Shown: one piece after another, positions 9,419 to 18,662 of the stretch
How positions within the stretch are numbered: position 1 is the stretch's first letter
Layout of the letters: every line of letters starts with the position of its first letter
Assembly (NCBI RefSeq): GCF_003660105.1
Contig: NZ_CP032823.1
Span: 186,001 to 250,000 of the forward strand
Length of the DNA: 64,000 nucleotides
DNA from: Aliarcobacter cryaerophilus ATCC 43158
GTDB taxonomy: Bacteria; Campylobacterota; Campylobacteria; Campylobacterales; Arcobacteraceae
Direction: 5' to 3'
Translations under genes and position numbers: made by a program
The notes under the pieces: model-generated
The model's input: the letters and a program-made list of their open reading frames with translations, nothing else
What the model was told of the DNA's origin: nothing
Databases searched by the model: none

Positions 9419-9712
9419 TTACTCTATAATTTTTGGAACTACAAAGTAGTTATCTTCACTTTTTGGTGCATTTTTTAAAATTGCATCAGATATCTCTTTG
9501 CTTGAAACTGCAATATCTTCTCTAAAAGGAGTTCCACCTTTTACTGTACTTGCGATTGCTTCAACATTTGAAACATCAATTTCATTTAAGTTGTTTACAA
9601 ACTCAAGCATTTGAGAAATATCACTTTTTATTTTCTCTTTTTTATCATCTTCTATTTTTAAACTTGAAAGTTTTTCTAATTTTGCTATTAAATTATCATC
9701 TACAGTTATCAT
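9419..9712 (-). CDS. gatC: Asp-tRNA(Asn)/Glu-tRNA(Gln) amidotransferase subunit C
   Basis: A 97-aa GatC with the family start ITVDDNLIAKLEKLSSLKI and the C-terminal VSSKEISDAILKNAPKSEDNYF segment (usual R/N-A-P element). GatC stabilises the GatA-GatB complex that makes Gln-tRNA(Gln) and Asn-tRNA(Asn). gatA and gatB are not in the window. The gene has a Shine-Dalgarno AAAGGA 8 nt before its ATG, and this site lies inside the structured leader described at 9713-9832. Confidence 0.93.
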   Translation of the reverse strand: MITVDDNLIAKLEKLSSLKIEDDKKEKIKSDISQMLEFVNNLNEIDVSNVEAIASTVKGGTPFREDIAVSSKEISDAILKNAPKSEDNYFVVPKIIE

Positions 9713-9832
9713 AAATTTTTCCTTTAAAAGGTTACCATTTTAAAGGTAACCAAAATATTTAAATACTACTTTTTAGCGTTAAATAAATTTAACTAAAAGT
9801 AGCAAAATCCTAAAGTGAGCAATGAGTTGCTC
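9713..9832 (-). promoter_or_regulatory. Structured 5' leader of gatC (candidate riboswitch, copy A)
   Basis: Read on the minus strand, P1 is GAGCAA-CTCA-TTGCTC (9832-9817). It is followed by a conserved box, CTTTAGGATTTTG. P2 then pairs CTACTTTTAG with CTAAAAAGTAG (9802-9766), with an inner TTAAAT/ATTTAA stem. P3 pairs GGTTACC with GGTAACC (9751-9730). CCTTTAAAA inside P3 (9746-9738) is perfectly complementary to TTTTAAAGG (9729-9721), which holds the gatC Shine-Dalgarno. P3 and the sequestering stem are therefore mutually exclusive. The same architecture occurs before thrB at 43902-44019. The structure is seen by eye; regulation is inferred. Confidence 0.6.
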
Positions 9833-9867
9833 TTAAATTTTTTTGCCTATTCTATCAAAAAAAAGAT

Positions 9868-11025
<1,158 letters not shown>

Positions 11026-11057
11026 CTATCTAAAATCTACTATTAAACTTTTTAAGA

Positions 11058-11063
11058 TATAAT
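11058..11063 (+). promoter_or_regulatory. -10 element of the COG3400 gene
   Basis: A perfect TATAAT lies 7 bp before the ATG at 11071, in the context AAGATATAATTTCGCCC. No Shine-Dalgarno is visible, so the transcript is probably leaderless or nearly so. It is the only recognisable promoter between the divergent tgt and this gene. Confidence 0.5.
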
Positions 11064-11070
11064 TTCGCCC

Positions 11071-12510
11071 ATGAAAAAGATATTAATTATACTTGATGGA
11101 ATAGTTGCAAAGAAGCTTTTGCAAAGAATTGTAGAGTCAAATACAGGTGATAACAACTATGATGTTGTATATATGAATGATGTGATTTTACCTATTCAAA
11201 AGCCCTCAAACTTTACATTCTATAAATTTGATCCTACTTCCAATTCAAAATTATCAATGGTTCTTGACAAAAATATTCATAGTGAAGTTTTAATGGCACT
11301 TAGCTCAAAAGATGAGATGATGAGTGTTATTAAAAATATTAGAGAATACAAAAAAAATCTGCAAATTACTATTTTAGATTATTGGGGAATTAATATAAAA
11401 GATCCAATGGTTAGCATTTACAAAGGAATTGATGTTTTAGCAAATGGAATGGTTGAACGATTACCAAATGTACCAGTTTTAGCACAAAATATTGGTCTAA
11501 AACAAGGTGAGATAATGGAGATAAAAATTCCATTTGGAAGTTCTTATGCTTATCGTTCTATTGACTCTATTGAGCAAAAAGATTGGAGAATTTTTGGGCT
11601 TTATAGAAATCAAAAATTAATGAATCTAAAGTCATCTTTGGTTTTAAAACCAAATGATTTGATTTTAGTTATTGGAAAACCAACTGTTTTGATGAATATT
11701 TACAATGTAATAGGAAAAACTCAAGGTCAATTTCCTATGCCATTTGGAAGTAAAATCTATTTATATTTGGATCTATATTTAGAAAATGAAAAGAGTGTAA
11801 AAAAAGCTCTTGATGAAGCAAAATATCTAAATGAAAAATTAAAAAATTCTTTGCTTATTGTAAAAGTTACAAGACCTTCAACTGTTTCAATTATGGAGCT
11901 TATAAAAACTGAATTAAAATATTTTCCTACAATAATTTTACAAATAGATTATGCAAATTTAGGATTTAAAGAGATAATTAAAGAAGATAGTAGAAAATAT
12001 AATATTGGTTTACTTGTTTTGACAAAATTTATGTTTAAAGATTTATATAAATTAAATTTTCTTTTGGAGCTAAAGATTCCAATTTTTAAAATAGGAGAAG
12101 AGAGTTTAAAAGCTTCAAAAAATGTTGGAATTGTTCTAAATGATAGTGCAAGTTATGAGCAAATTTCACCAATAGTTTTTGATGTTGCAACTCAATTAAA
12201 ATTAAAAACAAAAATATTTGATTATGATCCAATAGGACAAAAAGATAACCAGTTGAGTCTGCTAGACCACTATGAAAATTTGGCAAAAATTTTTAATGAA
12301 AAACTAGAGATTATAAAAGGTGTTGAAAATCCAATACGAGAGTTAAAAAAACAAAAAGAGATGTTACAAATATTACCTTTAAAACAAAAAATGTTTAAAA
12401 AAAGGTCATTTATCAAATTTTTCTATACAAATAGTGATTTAGTTGCTTTTGATATGAATAAATTTAATCAAATCTTAATCCCAATTTCTGAAGAACAGGT
12501 ACAAAAATGA
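11071..12510 (+). CDS. COG3400-type protein with RCK/TrkA-C domain
   Basis: A 479-aa conserved Campylobacterota protein. The N-terminal part starts MKKILIILDGIVAKKLLQRIV, a Rossmann-like TrkA-N half. Residues 150-215 match an RCK C-terminal ligand domain (GEIMEIKIPFGSSYAYRSI, LVLKPNDLILVIGKPTVL). The C-terminal half contains USP-like alpha/beta segments (LLIVKVTRPSTVSIMELI, GLLVLTKFMF). RCK domains sense nucleotides or ions and regulate potassium transport. No transporter is adjacent, so the partner is unknown. It overlaps the next gene by 4 bp. Confidence 0.75.
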   Translation: MKKILIILDGIVAKKLLQRIVESNTGDNNYDVVYMNDVILPIQKPSNFTFYKFDPTSNSKLSMVLDKNIHSEVLMALSSKDEMMSVIKNIREYKKNLQITILDYWGINIKDPMVSIYKGIDVLANGMVERLPNVPVLAQNIGLKQGEIMEIKIPFGSSYAYRSIDSIEQKDWRIFGLYRNQKLMNLKSSLVLKPNDLILVIGKPTVLMNIYNVIGKTQGQFPMPFGSKIYLYLDLYLENEKSVKKALDEAKYLNEKLKNSLLIVKVTRPSTVSIMELIKTELKYFPTIILQIDYANLGFKEIIKEDSRKYNIGLLVLTKFMFKDLYKLNFLLELKIPIFKIGEESLKASKNVGIVLNDSASYEQISPIVFDVATQLKLKTKIFDYDPIGQKDNQLSLLDHYENLAKIFNEKLEIIKGVENPIRELKKQKEMLQILPLKQKMFKKRSFIKFFYTNSDLVAFDMNKFNQILIPISEEQVQK

Positions 12511-13094
12511 ACAAAGATGATTTAAACGAAGCTAGAACAAACCCAGATTTTTTAATATATTTAGAAGCAGCAATGCAAAATTCAATAAAAAATCAAAACA
12601 TAGAGATGATGTATGAAATTTTAGACACTATGCTAGTTTTAGATTTGGAAGAAGAAAAAACAAACAAAATTTATGATGAGATTTTAAAGGTTGCAAGTAA
12701 AAATCTTGAAGAAAAATTAGAAAAAAATGAGTTATTGAAGCTAGAAAATAGTGATTTTCTAACTATTAGAGCTTTTTATGAACTTGCTATTGAAAAATGG
12801 TCAAATAGTGATTTTGAATTAGCAAAAGCACTATTTTTTACTCTTGCAAATGGTATTAATGATGAGTTTTTGAAAAAAAATATGGAAGTTTTACTTGTGA
12901 ATTTATCAAAAGAGCTTGATTTTGAAGATTTTTATGAAGAGTTTGTTGATAAAGATGAACTAGAATCTAAAGAAGAGTATGGGTATTTTATTACAAGTTT
13001 TAACTTTGATGTTGATGATTTTTTAAAAAATCATCAAGAGTTTTTACAAAAAGAGTATGAAAACTTAAAACATTTAATCGAAAAAAGGAAATAA
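12507..13094 (+). CDS. Uncharacterised helical protein upstream of murC
   Basis: A 195-aa acidic protein, predominantly alpha-helical, without membrane segments or a recognised motif. Its start overlaps the end of the COG3400 gene (ATGA) and murC begins 1 bp after its stop, so the three form one operon. It has Asp/Glu-rich helices (VLDLEEEKTNKIYDEIL) suggestive of a scaffold or adaptor. Function unknown. Confidence 0.7.
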   Translation: MNKDDLNEARTNPDFLIYLEAAMQNSIKNQNIEMMYEILDTMLVLDLEEEKTNKIYDEILKVASKNLEEKLEKNELLKLENSDFLTIRAFYELAIEKWSNSDFELAKALFFTLANGINDEFLKKNMEVLLVNLSKELDFEDFYEEFVDKDELESKEEYGYFITSFNFDVDDFLKNHQEFLQKEYENLKHLIEKRK

Positions 13095-13095
13095 A

Positions 13096-14400
13096 TTGAG
13101 AGTTCATTTTATAGGAATTGGTGGAATAGGGCTTTCAGCATTAGCTAGATTTTTGAACTTTGATGGTCATAGCGTTAGTGGAAGCGATATGAAAAGTTCA
13201 TCTATAACAAAAGAGTTAGAAAAAGAGGGAATAAAAGTATCTTGTCCGCAAGAAGCAAAAAATATAACTGATGATTTGGATTTAGTAATTTATTCAGCAG
13301 CAGTTACAGATGAGAATCCTGAGTTAATAGAAGCAAGACTTAAACAAATAAGAACTCTATCAAGAAAAGAAGCACTTCCTATAATTTTAGGAGATAAGAA
13401 AAATTATTGTGTTGCAGGTGCTCATGGAAAATCAACTACAACAGCAATATTAGCAACAATTTTACAAAGCAGTGCATTAATTGGTGCTATTTCAAAAGAG
13501 TTTGGAAGTAACTTTAGATATGTAGATAAAACAGTTGCATTTGAAGCTGATGAGAGTGATGCTTCATTCTTACTTTCAAATCCATATTGTGCAATTGTTA
13601 CAAATGCTGAACCTGAGCATATGGAGTATTATCACTATGATTATGATAAATTTTATGAATCATATGAAACTTTTTTAAATTTGGCAAAAAAAAGAGTTGT
13701 AAATGCTGAGGATAAAGATGTCCAAAAATTAAAAATTGAAGATGCAACATATCTTTATCCATCAAAAGATATAAAAAATCTTTGCTACACTTTAAAAAAT
13801 GGACAACCTTGTACTAAATTTGATTTAAAAGATTATGGTACTTTTGAAGTTTGGGGATTTGGTTTTCATATAGCTTCAAATGCCTCTTTAGCAATTCTTG
13901 CAGCTTTAAATGAGCTAGATATTGAGACTATTAGAAAAAATCTTTTAAACTATAAAGGTATAAAAAAGAGATTTGATATTGTTCAATCAAATGATAAATT
14001 TGTAGTAATTGATGATTATGCACATCATCCAACAGAGATTGAAGCAACTATGAAATCAGTTGAGTTATATGATAATCTTACAAACTTTAATAACAGAATA
14101 GTTCTTTGGCAACCTCATAAATATAGTAGAACTAGTGATAATCTTGAAGGCTTTAAAAAGTGTTTTAGAAGATGTGATGAGTTAATTATTCTTCCTTTAT
14201 GGACAGTTGCTGGTGAGAAAAAGATAGATATTGATTTTCAAAAAGAGTTTGCTAGTTATAATCCAATTTTTGCTGATAGAATAGTTTCATATAAAGGAAA
14301 AATTGAGCTCATAAAAGATGATAAAATCATAAAAACTTATGATGAGGGGATATTTTTGGGTGTTGGAGCTGGAGATATAACTTATCAATTAAGATACTAA
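13096..14400 (+). CDS. murC: UDP-N-acetylmuramate--L-alanine ligase
   Basis: A 434-aa Mur ligase adding L-Ala to UDP-MurNAc. It has the N-terminal nucleotide motif HFIGIGGIGLSALARFL, the ATP loop GAHGKSTTTAIL, the middle-domain EADESDASFL and the C-terminal DDYAHHPTEIEAT. The start is TTG at 13096, preceded by AAAGGAAAT, and the protein starts exactly at the family's N-terminus. Confidence 0.97.
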   Translation: MRVHFIGIGGIGLSALARFLNFDGHSVSGSDMKSSSITKELEKEGIKVSCPQEAKNITDDLDLVIYSAAVTDENPELIEARLKQIRTLSRKEALPIILGDKKNYCVAGAHGKSTTTAILATILQSSALIGAISKEFGSNFRYVDKTVAFEADESDASFLLSNPYCAIVTNAEPEHMEYYHYDYDKFYESYETFLNLAKKRVVNAEDKDVQKLKIEDATYLYPSKDIKNLCYTLKNGQPCTKFDLKDYGTFEVWGFGFHIASNASLAILAALNELDIETIRKNLLNYKGIKKRFDIVQSNDKFVVIDDYAHHPTEIEATMKSVELYDNLTNFNNRIVLWQPHKYSRTSDNLEGFKKCFRRCDELIILPLWTVAGEKKIDIDFQKEFASYNPIFADRIVSYKGKIELIKDDKIIKTYDEGIFLGVGAGDITYQLRY

Positions 14401-14426
14401 TAGATACATTTTGTATCTATTAGTAT
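14394..14426. terminator. Bidirectional hairpin between murC and dprA
   Basis: A perfect 15-bp inverted repeat, ATACTAATAGATACA with its complement, has a TTT loop. It starts within the last codons of murC and lies between the convergent murC and dprA reading frames. It is very likely a shared terminator, although U-tracts are short on both strands. Confidence 0.65.
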
Positions 14427-14432
14427 TTGTGG

Positions 14433-15047
14433 CTAAACTACAAAAACTTTTCCATCTTTGATAGATATTTTGCCATCTAACTCATATTCCAAAATTTTAT
14501 CTGGATATTTTAAAAGTACTTCATCATAAATTGGATTATTCTTACAATATTCTAAAATCTCATCAAAGCTATTTTCAAACCCAAAAAGACCAACTCCAAT
14601 AATATCTTGTACAAACTCATCAATATCATAAATTGCTTTTGCTAAACCTTTTTTGATTAATTCATTTGTGGCTAAACTCTCATTTATTCTATGTGGTAAA
14701 ACAAAAATTTCTTTGTTTTGTTTAAGTGCAAATTCCAAAGATGTAATACTTCCAGAGTTTAAATCAGCTTGAGTAACTATTAATTTTTCACCCAAAGCTA
14801 CAACTATCTCATTTCTTTGTACAAAACTATAGATTCTTGCTTTTTCGCCCTCTTTAAAACTTGAAATAATTAAACCATTTTTCTCAATCTCAACAATTTG
14901 ATTTTTGCTCACTGTTGGATATTTTATATCTAAACCATTTGCTACAACTGCTATTGTGTTATTTACTCCAGCTCCACTGTGAGCTATGCTATCAACTCCC
15001 ATGGCTGCACCACTTACTATACAAATTCCATTTTGAGATAGTTTGGA
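14433..15047 (-). pseudogene. dprA: dprA 3' part, separated by transposon insertion
   Basis: This fragment holds the C-terminal ~203 codons of DprA, the ssDNA-binding RecA loader for natural transformation. It includes the Rossmann motif SGAAMGVDSIAHSGAG, the GLDIKYP loop, and a winged-helix-like end. The open frame continues into transposon sequence up to 15164, giving an artificial N-terminus (MYSIYLTFIL) that is not DprA. The remaining 57 codons are at 28312-28484. Joining 28484-28312 to 15042-14433 gives one 261-codon frame including the stop, with the junction reading YKLASKLSQNG. Confidence 0.95.
15043..15047. repeat. 5-bp target-site duplication, left copy (TTGGA)
   Basis: TTGGA immediately precedes the TGTCA terminus of the transposon and is repeated at 28312-28316. 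A 5-bp duplication is the hallmark of Tn7-type transposition. Confidence 0.95.
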
Positions 15048-15182
15048 TGTCAGTTCCATCAACAAACTTAATTCACAGTATAAAAATATGAAACAATTCG
15101 TAAGAAAATCTACAATAATTAACTTAAATAAATATAAGATAAAGGTTAAATAAATTGAATACAATAATAACTAACTTAAATA
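15048..15182. repeat. Left transposon end with three TnsB-site-like repeats
   Basis: After TGTCA, repeat copies lie at 15058-15073 (ATCAACAAACTTAATT), 15112-15130 (ACAATAATTAACTTAAATA) and 15161-15182, the last with three extra bases. The first copy aligns without gaps with the outermost right-end copy when both termini are placed together. The third overlaps the first codons of tnsA if the TTG start is used, so TnsB binding could repress its own operon. Confidence 0.9.
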
Positions 15183-15871
15183 AATTAGCGGTTGGAGAAT
15201 TTGAGAAAGCTTTGTATAATATAAATATGAGTACTAGAAAAATCAAAAAAAGTTATATATCTTGTACAGGATATTTCGCTAGTTATAAAAATAAAAAACA
15301 AATTGCTTTTGAGTCTGTTCTTGAAAGAGATTTTTATATGTTGTTAGAATTCGATGAGAATGTGATTTCTTATGCAGAACAACCTATAACAATAAATTAT
15401 GAGTATAAAGATGGTTCAAAAAGAAAATATACACCAGATTGTCTTGTTGCTTATAAAGATGGAACAGATCGATATTATGAAGTAAAATATATAAACGAGA
15501 TTAGAAATGATAGTGAACTTAGAGAAAAAATAGATTTTCTTAAATCATATTTTTATAATGAGTATACTTTAAAATTCGATATTTTTACTGATGAAGAAAT
15601 TAGTAAAATTTATCTTGATAATTTAAAATTTTTATATAAATTTGCTTTTATTTCTCAAGATAATGAGAAAATAGTAAGAATTAATAAGATACTTAATGAA
15701 GTTGATAAAATCAATGTAAAAGAATTATTGGATGTATTAAGTGACAATAAAATGGAACAAATGAAATGTTTACCTTATGTATGGAGATATGTATTTGAAA
15801 ATATTAAGGTGGTTAATCTCTATAAAAAATTTACAATGAATACTGAATTAGAAAAAAAGGTTATGATGTAA
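15155..15871 (+). CDS. tnsA: TnsA transposase endonuclease subunit
   Basis: A 238-aa restriction-endonuclease-fold protein that cuts the 5' ends of the transposon, allowing cut-and-paste transposition. The catalytic pattern is visible: E57 in FESVLERDF, D95 in YTPDC and E109-V-K111 in YYEVKY (numbered from the TTG start). TTG at 15155 has a good Shine-Dalgarno (AAAGGT) but lies in the transposon-end repeats. The ATG at 15227 gives MSTRKIKKSY, closer to many TnsA N-termini, and has TATAAT 7 bp upstream. The start is therefore unsettled. The stop overlaps tnsB by one base. Confidence 0.93.
   Translation: MNTIITNLNKLAVGEFEKALYNINMSTRKIKKSYISCTGYFASYKNKKQIAFESVLERDFYMLLEFDENVISYAEQPITINYEYKDGSKRKYTPDCLVAYKDGTDRYYEVKYINEIRNDSELREKIDFLKSYFYNEYTLKFDIFTDEEISKIYLDNLKFLYKFAFISQDNEKIVRINKILNEVDKINVKELLDVLSDNKMEQMKCLPYVWRYVFENIKVVNLYKKFTMNTELEKKVMM
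15192..15220 (+). promoter_or_regulatory. Possible tns operon promoter
   Basis: TTGGAG (15192-15197) and a perfect TATAAT (15215-15220) are separated by 17 bp, directly inside the left-end repeat array. Transcription would start about at the ATG at 15227, giving a leaderless tnsA mRNA. It adjoins the third repeat, consistent with autoregulation by TnsB. Confidence 0.45.
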
Positions 15872-17727
15872 TGGGAAAAATAGAATTAAAAATTGGTTCA
15901 GTTGTTTTTTACAATAATGAGCAATATAAAATCGTAAGAATAATTAGTATAAATGAAGTTGAAATAGAAAACTTAGTTACATTTGATATTTTATTTGTAA
16001 CACTTAATGAATTATCTTCTAAAATTATTAATGTTGTTGATGTGAAAACTTACCTTGATAATTACTCAGACCAAGAATGGGAAGAAGCAAATAAAAGATA
16101 TGAGATTATTAAAGATTTAGTTTTTGTAAAGAGAACAAAAAATGAAGTAGAAGAAGTTGGCAAAAAATATGGCTATAGTTATGTTACCTTGTATGAATGG
16201 ATAAAACTTTTTGAACAAACAAATGAGATAAGTTCATTAGTATCAAATATATCAAAAAGAGGTAAAAAAGGAAGTAGACTTGATCCAAAAGTAGATAATG
16301 TGATAACAGAAGTACTTGAAGATTTGTATCTAAATAAACAGCGATATAGTTTTAAAAGAATTTATAACAAAATCTACACTTCATGTAAACATCAAAATAT
16401 AATTCCTCCACATGAAAACACTCTAAGAAATAGAATTGAATCTCTAGACCCTAAAAGAGTAGTAAAAGAACGAGAAGGATATAAAGAAGCTAGAAAACAA
16501 TTTGATAATTTTGAAGGGGAATTTCCTGAAGGAAATTATCCATTGGAATTTATACAAATTGATCATACACCTTTGGATATAAGAGTTGTTGATAATATCT
16601 ATAGAAAACCAATAGGTAGACCATATTTAACTTTGGCTATTGATGTTTATTCTCGAATGATAGCAGGAATTTATGTGTCACTACAAGCACCAGGATATTA
16701 TAATGTATCACAATGTTTATATAATGTATTTACTCAAAAAGAAAAAATACTTCACCAATATAATATTGATGGTGATTGGAATATTTTTGGAATTCCAAGA
16801 ATAATAGGAGTAGATAATGGTGCTGACTTAGTTAGTTCAGATATGCAAAGAGTATGTGATGAATATGGAATTACTTTGATGAAAAGACCAGTTGCTAGAC
16901 CACAATTTGGTGCTCATGTTGAGCGAGTACTTGGAACTATAAATAAAGAAGTACATAATTTGGCAGGAACTACATTTTCAAATATAACTGAGAAAGGTGC
17001 TTACAAATCAGATAAAGAAGCGATGTATACACTGGATGAATTAAAAGAATGGTTGATTCATTATATAGTAAACATTTATCATAAAAAATATCATAGTGGT
17101 ATAGAGATGACACCTGAACAAAAATATATGCAAGGATTGATAGGTGATGATGAAAATGCTGGTATTGGATATTTGCCTTCTATGATTGATAATATTGAAG
17201 ATGTAAAAATTTCGCTTCTACCTACTGAATATAGAACAGTTCAAAAAGATGGAATTACACTTGATGGTATAGGTTATTATTCTGATGTTTTAAGACATTG
17301 GATAGGTAAAACAGATAGTGAAAAATCAAAAATAAAACATAAAATAAAAAGAGACCCTCTAAATATTCAGAAAATATATTTTTATGATTCAGAATTAAAA
17401 GAATATTTTGAAATACCATATAGAAAACTTTCAGCTCCAGTTATGACACTATGGGATTTATATGCTGTCAAAAAACACCTAAAAGATAGAAAAATAACTA
17501 ATTACAATGAAGATGATATATTTGACGCTTATGAACAGTTATTAAAGATAGAAAATGAAGTAAAAAATAAACATTCACAGCATCAGAGAGATACTTCAAG
17601 GCAAAAAATTACAACACTTAAAAGTAATGAAATAAAAAAAGAATCTATTAGTTTATCATCAGAGCATTTTGATTCTTTATTCAAAGATATACAAATTTAT
17701 GATATTACTTCAAAGGATTCAAAATGA
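15871..17727 (+). CDS. tnsB: TnsB transposase (DDE, rve family)
   Basis: A 618-aa DDE transposase that binds the end repeats and joins 3' ends to target DNA. After helix-turn-helix-like N-terminal domains, the RNase H core has D231 (FIQIDHTPLD), D315 (IGVDNGADL) and E351 (GAHVERVLGT). The 36-residue spacing between the last two fits the family. A Mu-transposase-type C-terminal beta-barrel follows, and the basic tail presumably contacts TnsC. It overlaps tnsC by 4 bp. Confidence 0.97.
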   Translation: MGKIELKIGSVVFYNNEQYKIVRIISINEVEIENLVTFDILFVTLNELSSKIINVVDVKTYLDNYSDQEWEEANKRYEIIKDLVFVKRTKNEVEEVGKKYGYSYVTLYEWIKLFEQTNEISSLVSNISKRGKKGSRLDPKVDNVITEVLEDLYLNKQRYSFKRIYNKIYTSCKHQNIIPPHENTLRNRIESLDPKRVVKEREGYKEARKQFDNFEGEFPEGNYPLEFIQIDHTPLDIRVVDNIYRKPIGRPYLTLAIDVYSRMIAGIYVSLQAPGYYNVSQCLYNVFTQKEKILHQYNIDGDWNIFGIPRIIGVDNGADLVSSDMQRVCDEYGITLMKRPVARPQFGAHVERVLGTINKEVHNLAGTTFSNITEKGAYKSDKEAMYTLDELKEWLIHYIVNIYHKKYHSGIEMTPEQKYMQGLIGDDENAGIGYLPSMIDNIEDVKISLLPTEYRTVQKDGITLDGIGYYSDVLRHWIGKTDSEKSKIKHKIKRDPLNIQKIYFYDSELKEYFEIPYRKLSAPVMTLWDLYAVKKHLKDRKITNYNEDDIFDAYEQLLKIENEVKNKHSQHQRDTSRQKITTLKSNEIKKESISLSSEHFDSLFKDIQIYDITSKDSK

Positions 17728-18662
17728 ATGGTATGGCATTAACAAATGAAGCACAACAAATTATAAATAAGACAAATTCAGAAAGAATAACATATATTTC
17801 AGAGGATAGATGGGTACATTATCCTCAAGCAGAAGAAATTATTCAAACATTAGAAAGTATAAAAACTTATGAGAAAAACAAGACAAGAGTTACTAGTATT
17901 CTTTTAGTAGGCTCATCGAATAATGGAAAAACTTCACTTTTGGAAGAGTTTGTTAGAAGAAATCCTAGCTATGATTATTATAGTGAGAATTCAGACAAAT
18001 TAACAAAAGAGTTTTTTGATAATTATAATGCAATTGGTATACCTGCTTTATCTATTTTAGCACCAAATGAACCAAATGAATCAAGGCTTTATAGTAACAT
18101 ATTAAATAAAATTTTTGCTCCATTTAATGAAAGAGATTCAGTTGCTAGAAAACAATATCTTGTGCAGTATTATTTAAATCTATTGAATGTTGATATGCTT
18201 ATCATAGATGAAATACACAATATCTTAAGTGGTTCGATTGCAAAACAGAAACAAGTTTTAAATGCAATTAAAAATCTTAGTAATCATTTAAAAATACCAA
18301 TTGTTCTTTCTGGTACTAAAGATGCACTAAGAGCTGTAAGTACTGATACTCAAATAAGTAGTAGATTTAGACCAATTTATTTAAGAAAATGGAAAATGGA
18401 TAAAGAGTTCGTTTCTTTACTAGCTACATTTATAAAAACATTACCATTAAAAAAAGAATCTATTATTTTAACATCAAATACAGCAATGGAGATTCTTGAA
18501 ATTTCAGATGGCAATATAGGTGATATTGTCGGATTATTAAAAAAAGCAGCAATTTATGCTATAAAAAGTGAAAGTGAAAGAATTACTCTTAAAGAAATCA
18601 GGGAATGTGATTATATTTCAATGTCAAATGTTAAAAAAATAGTAGAATTGAGTGAGATATGA
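17724..18662 (+). CDS. tnsC: TnsC/TniB-like AAA+ ATPase regulator
   Basis: A 312-aa ATPase. Walker A is GSSNNGKT (63-70), Walker B is MLIIDE followed by IHNIL (158-168), and the sensor region is PIVLSGTKDALRAV. At 312 aa it is much shorter than Tn7 TnsC (about 555 aa) and closer in size to TniB and compact TnsC proteins. It should link TniQ-bound target DNA to TnsA/TnsB. A second Met three codons in (NGMALT) is an alternative start. Stop and next start overlap (ATGA). Confidence 0.93.
   Translation: MNGMALTNEAQQIINKTNSERITYISEDRWVHYPQAEEIIQTLESIKTYEKNKTRVTSILLVGSSNNGKTSLLEEFVRRNPSYDYYSENSDKLTKEFFDNYNAIGIPALSILAPNEPNESRLYSNILNKIFAPFNERDSVARKQYLVQYYLNLLNVDMLIIDEIHNILSGSIAKQKQVLNAIKNLSNHLKIPIVLSGTKDALRAVSTDTQISSRFRPIYLRKWKMDKEFVSLLATFIKTLPLKKESIILTSNTAMEILEISDGNIGDIVGLLKKAAIYAIKSESERITLKEIRECDYISMSNVKKIVELSEI

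Noticed and set aside
14433-15164. 243-aa open frame that looks like a full gene
   Set aside because: Its first ~39 codons are transposon-end sequence; only 14433-15047 is dprA.
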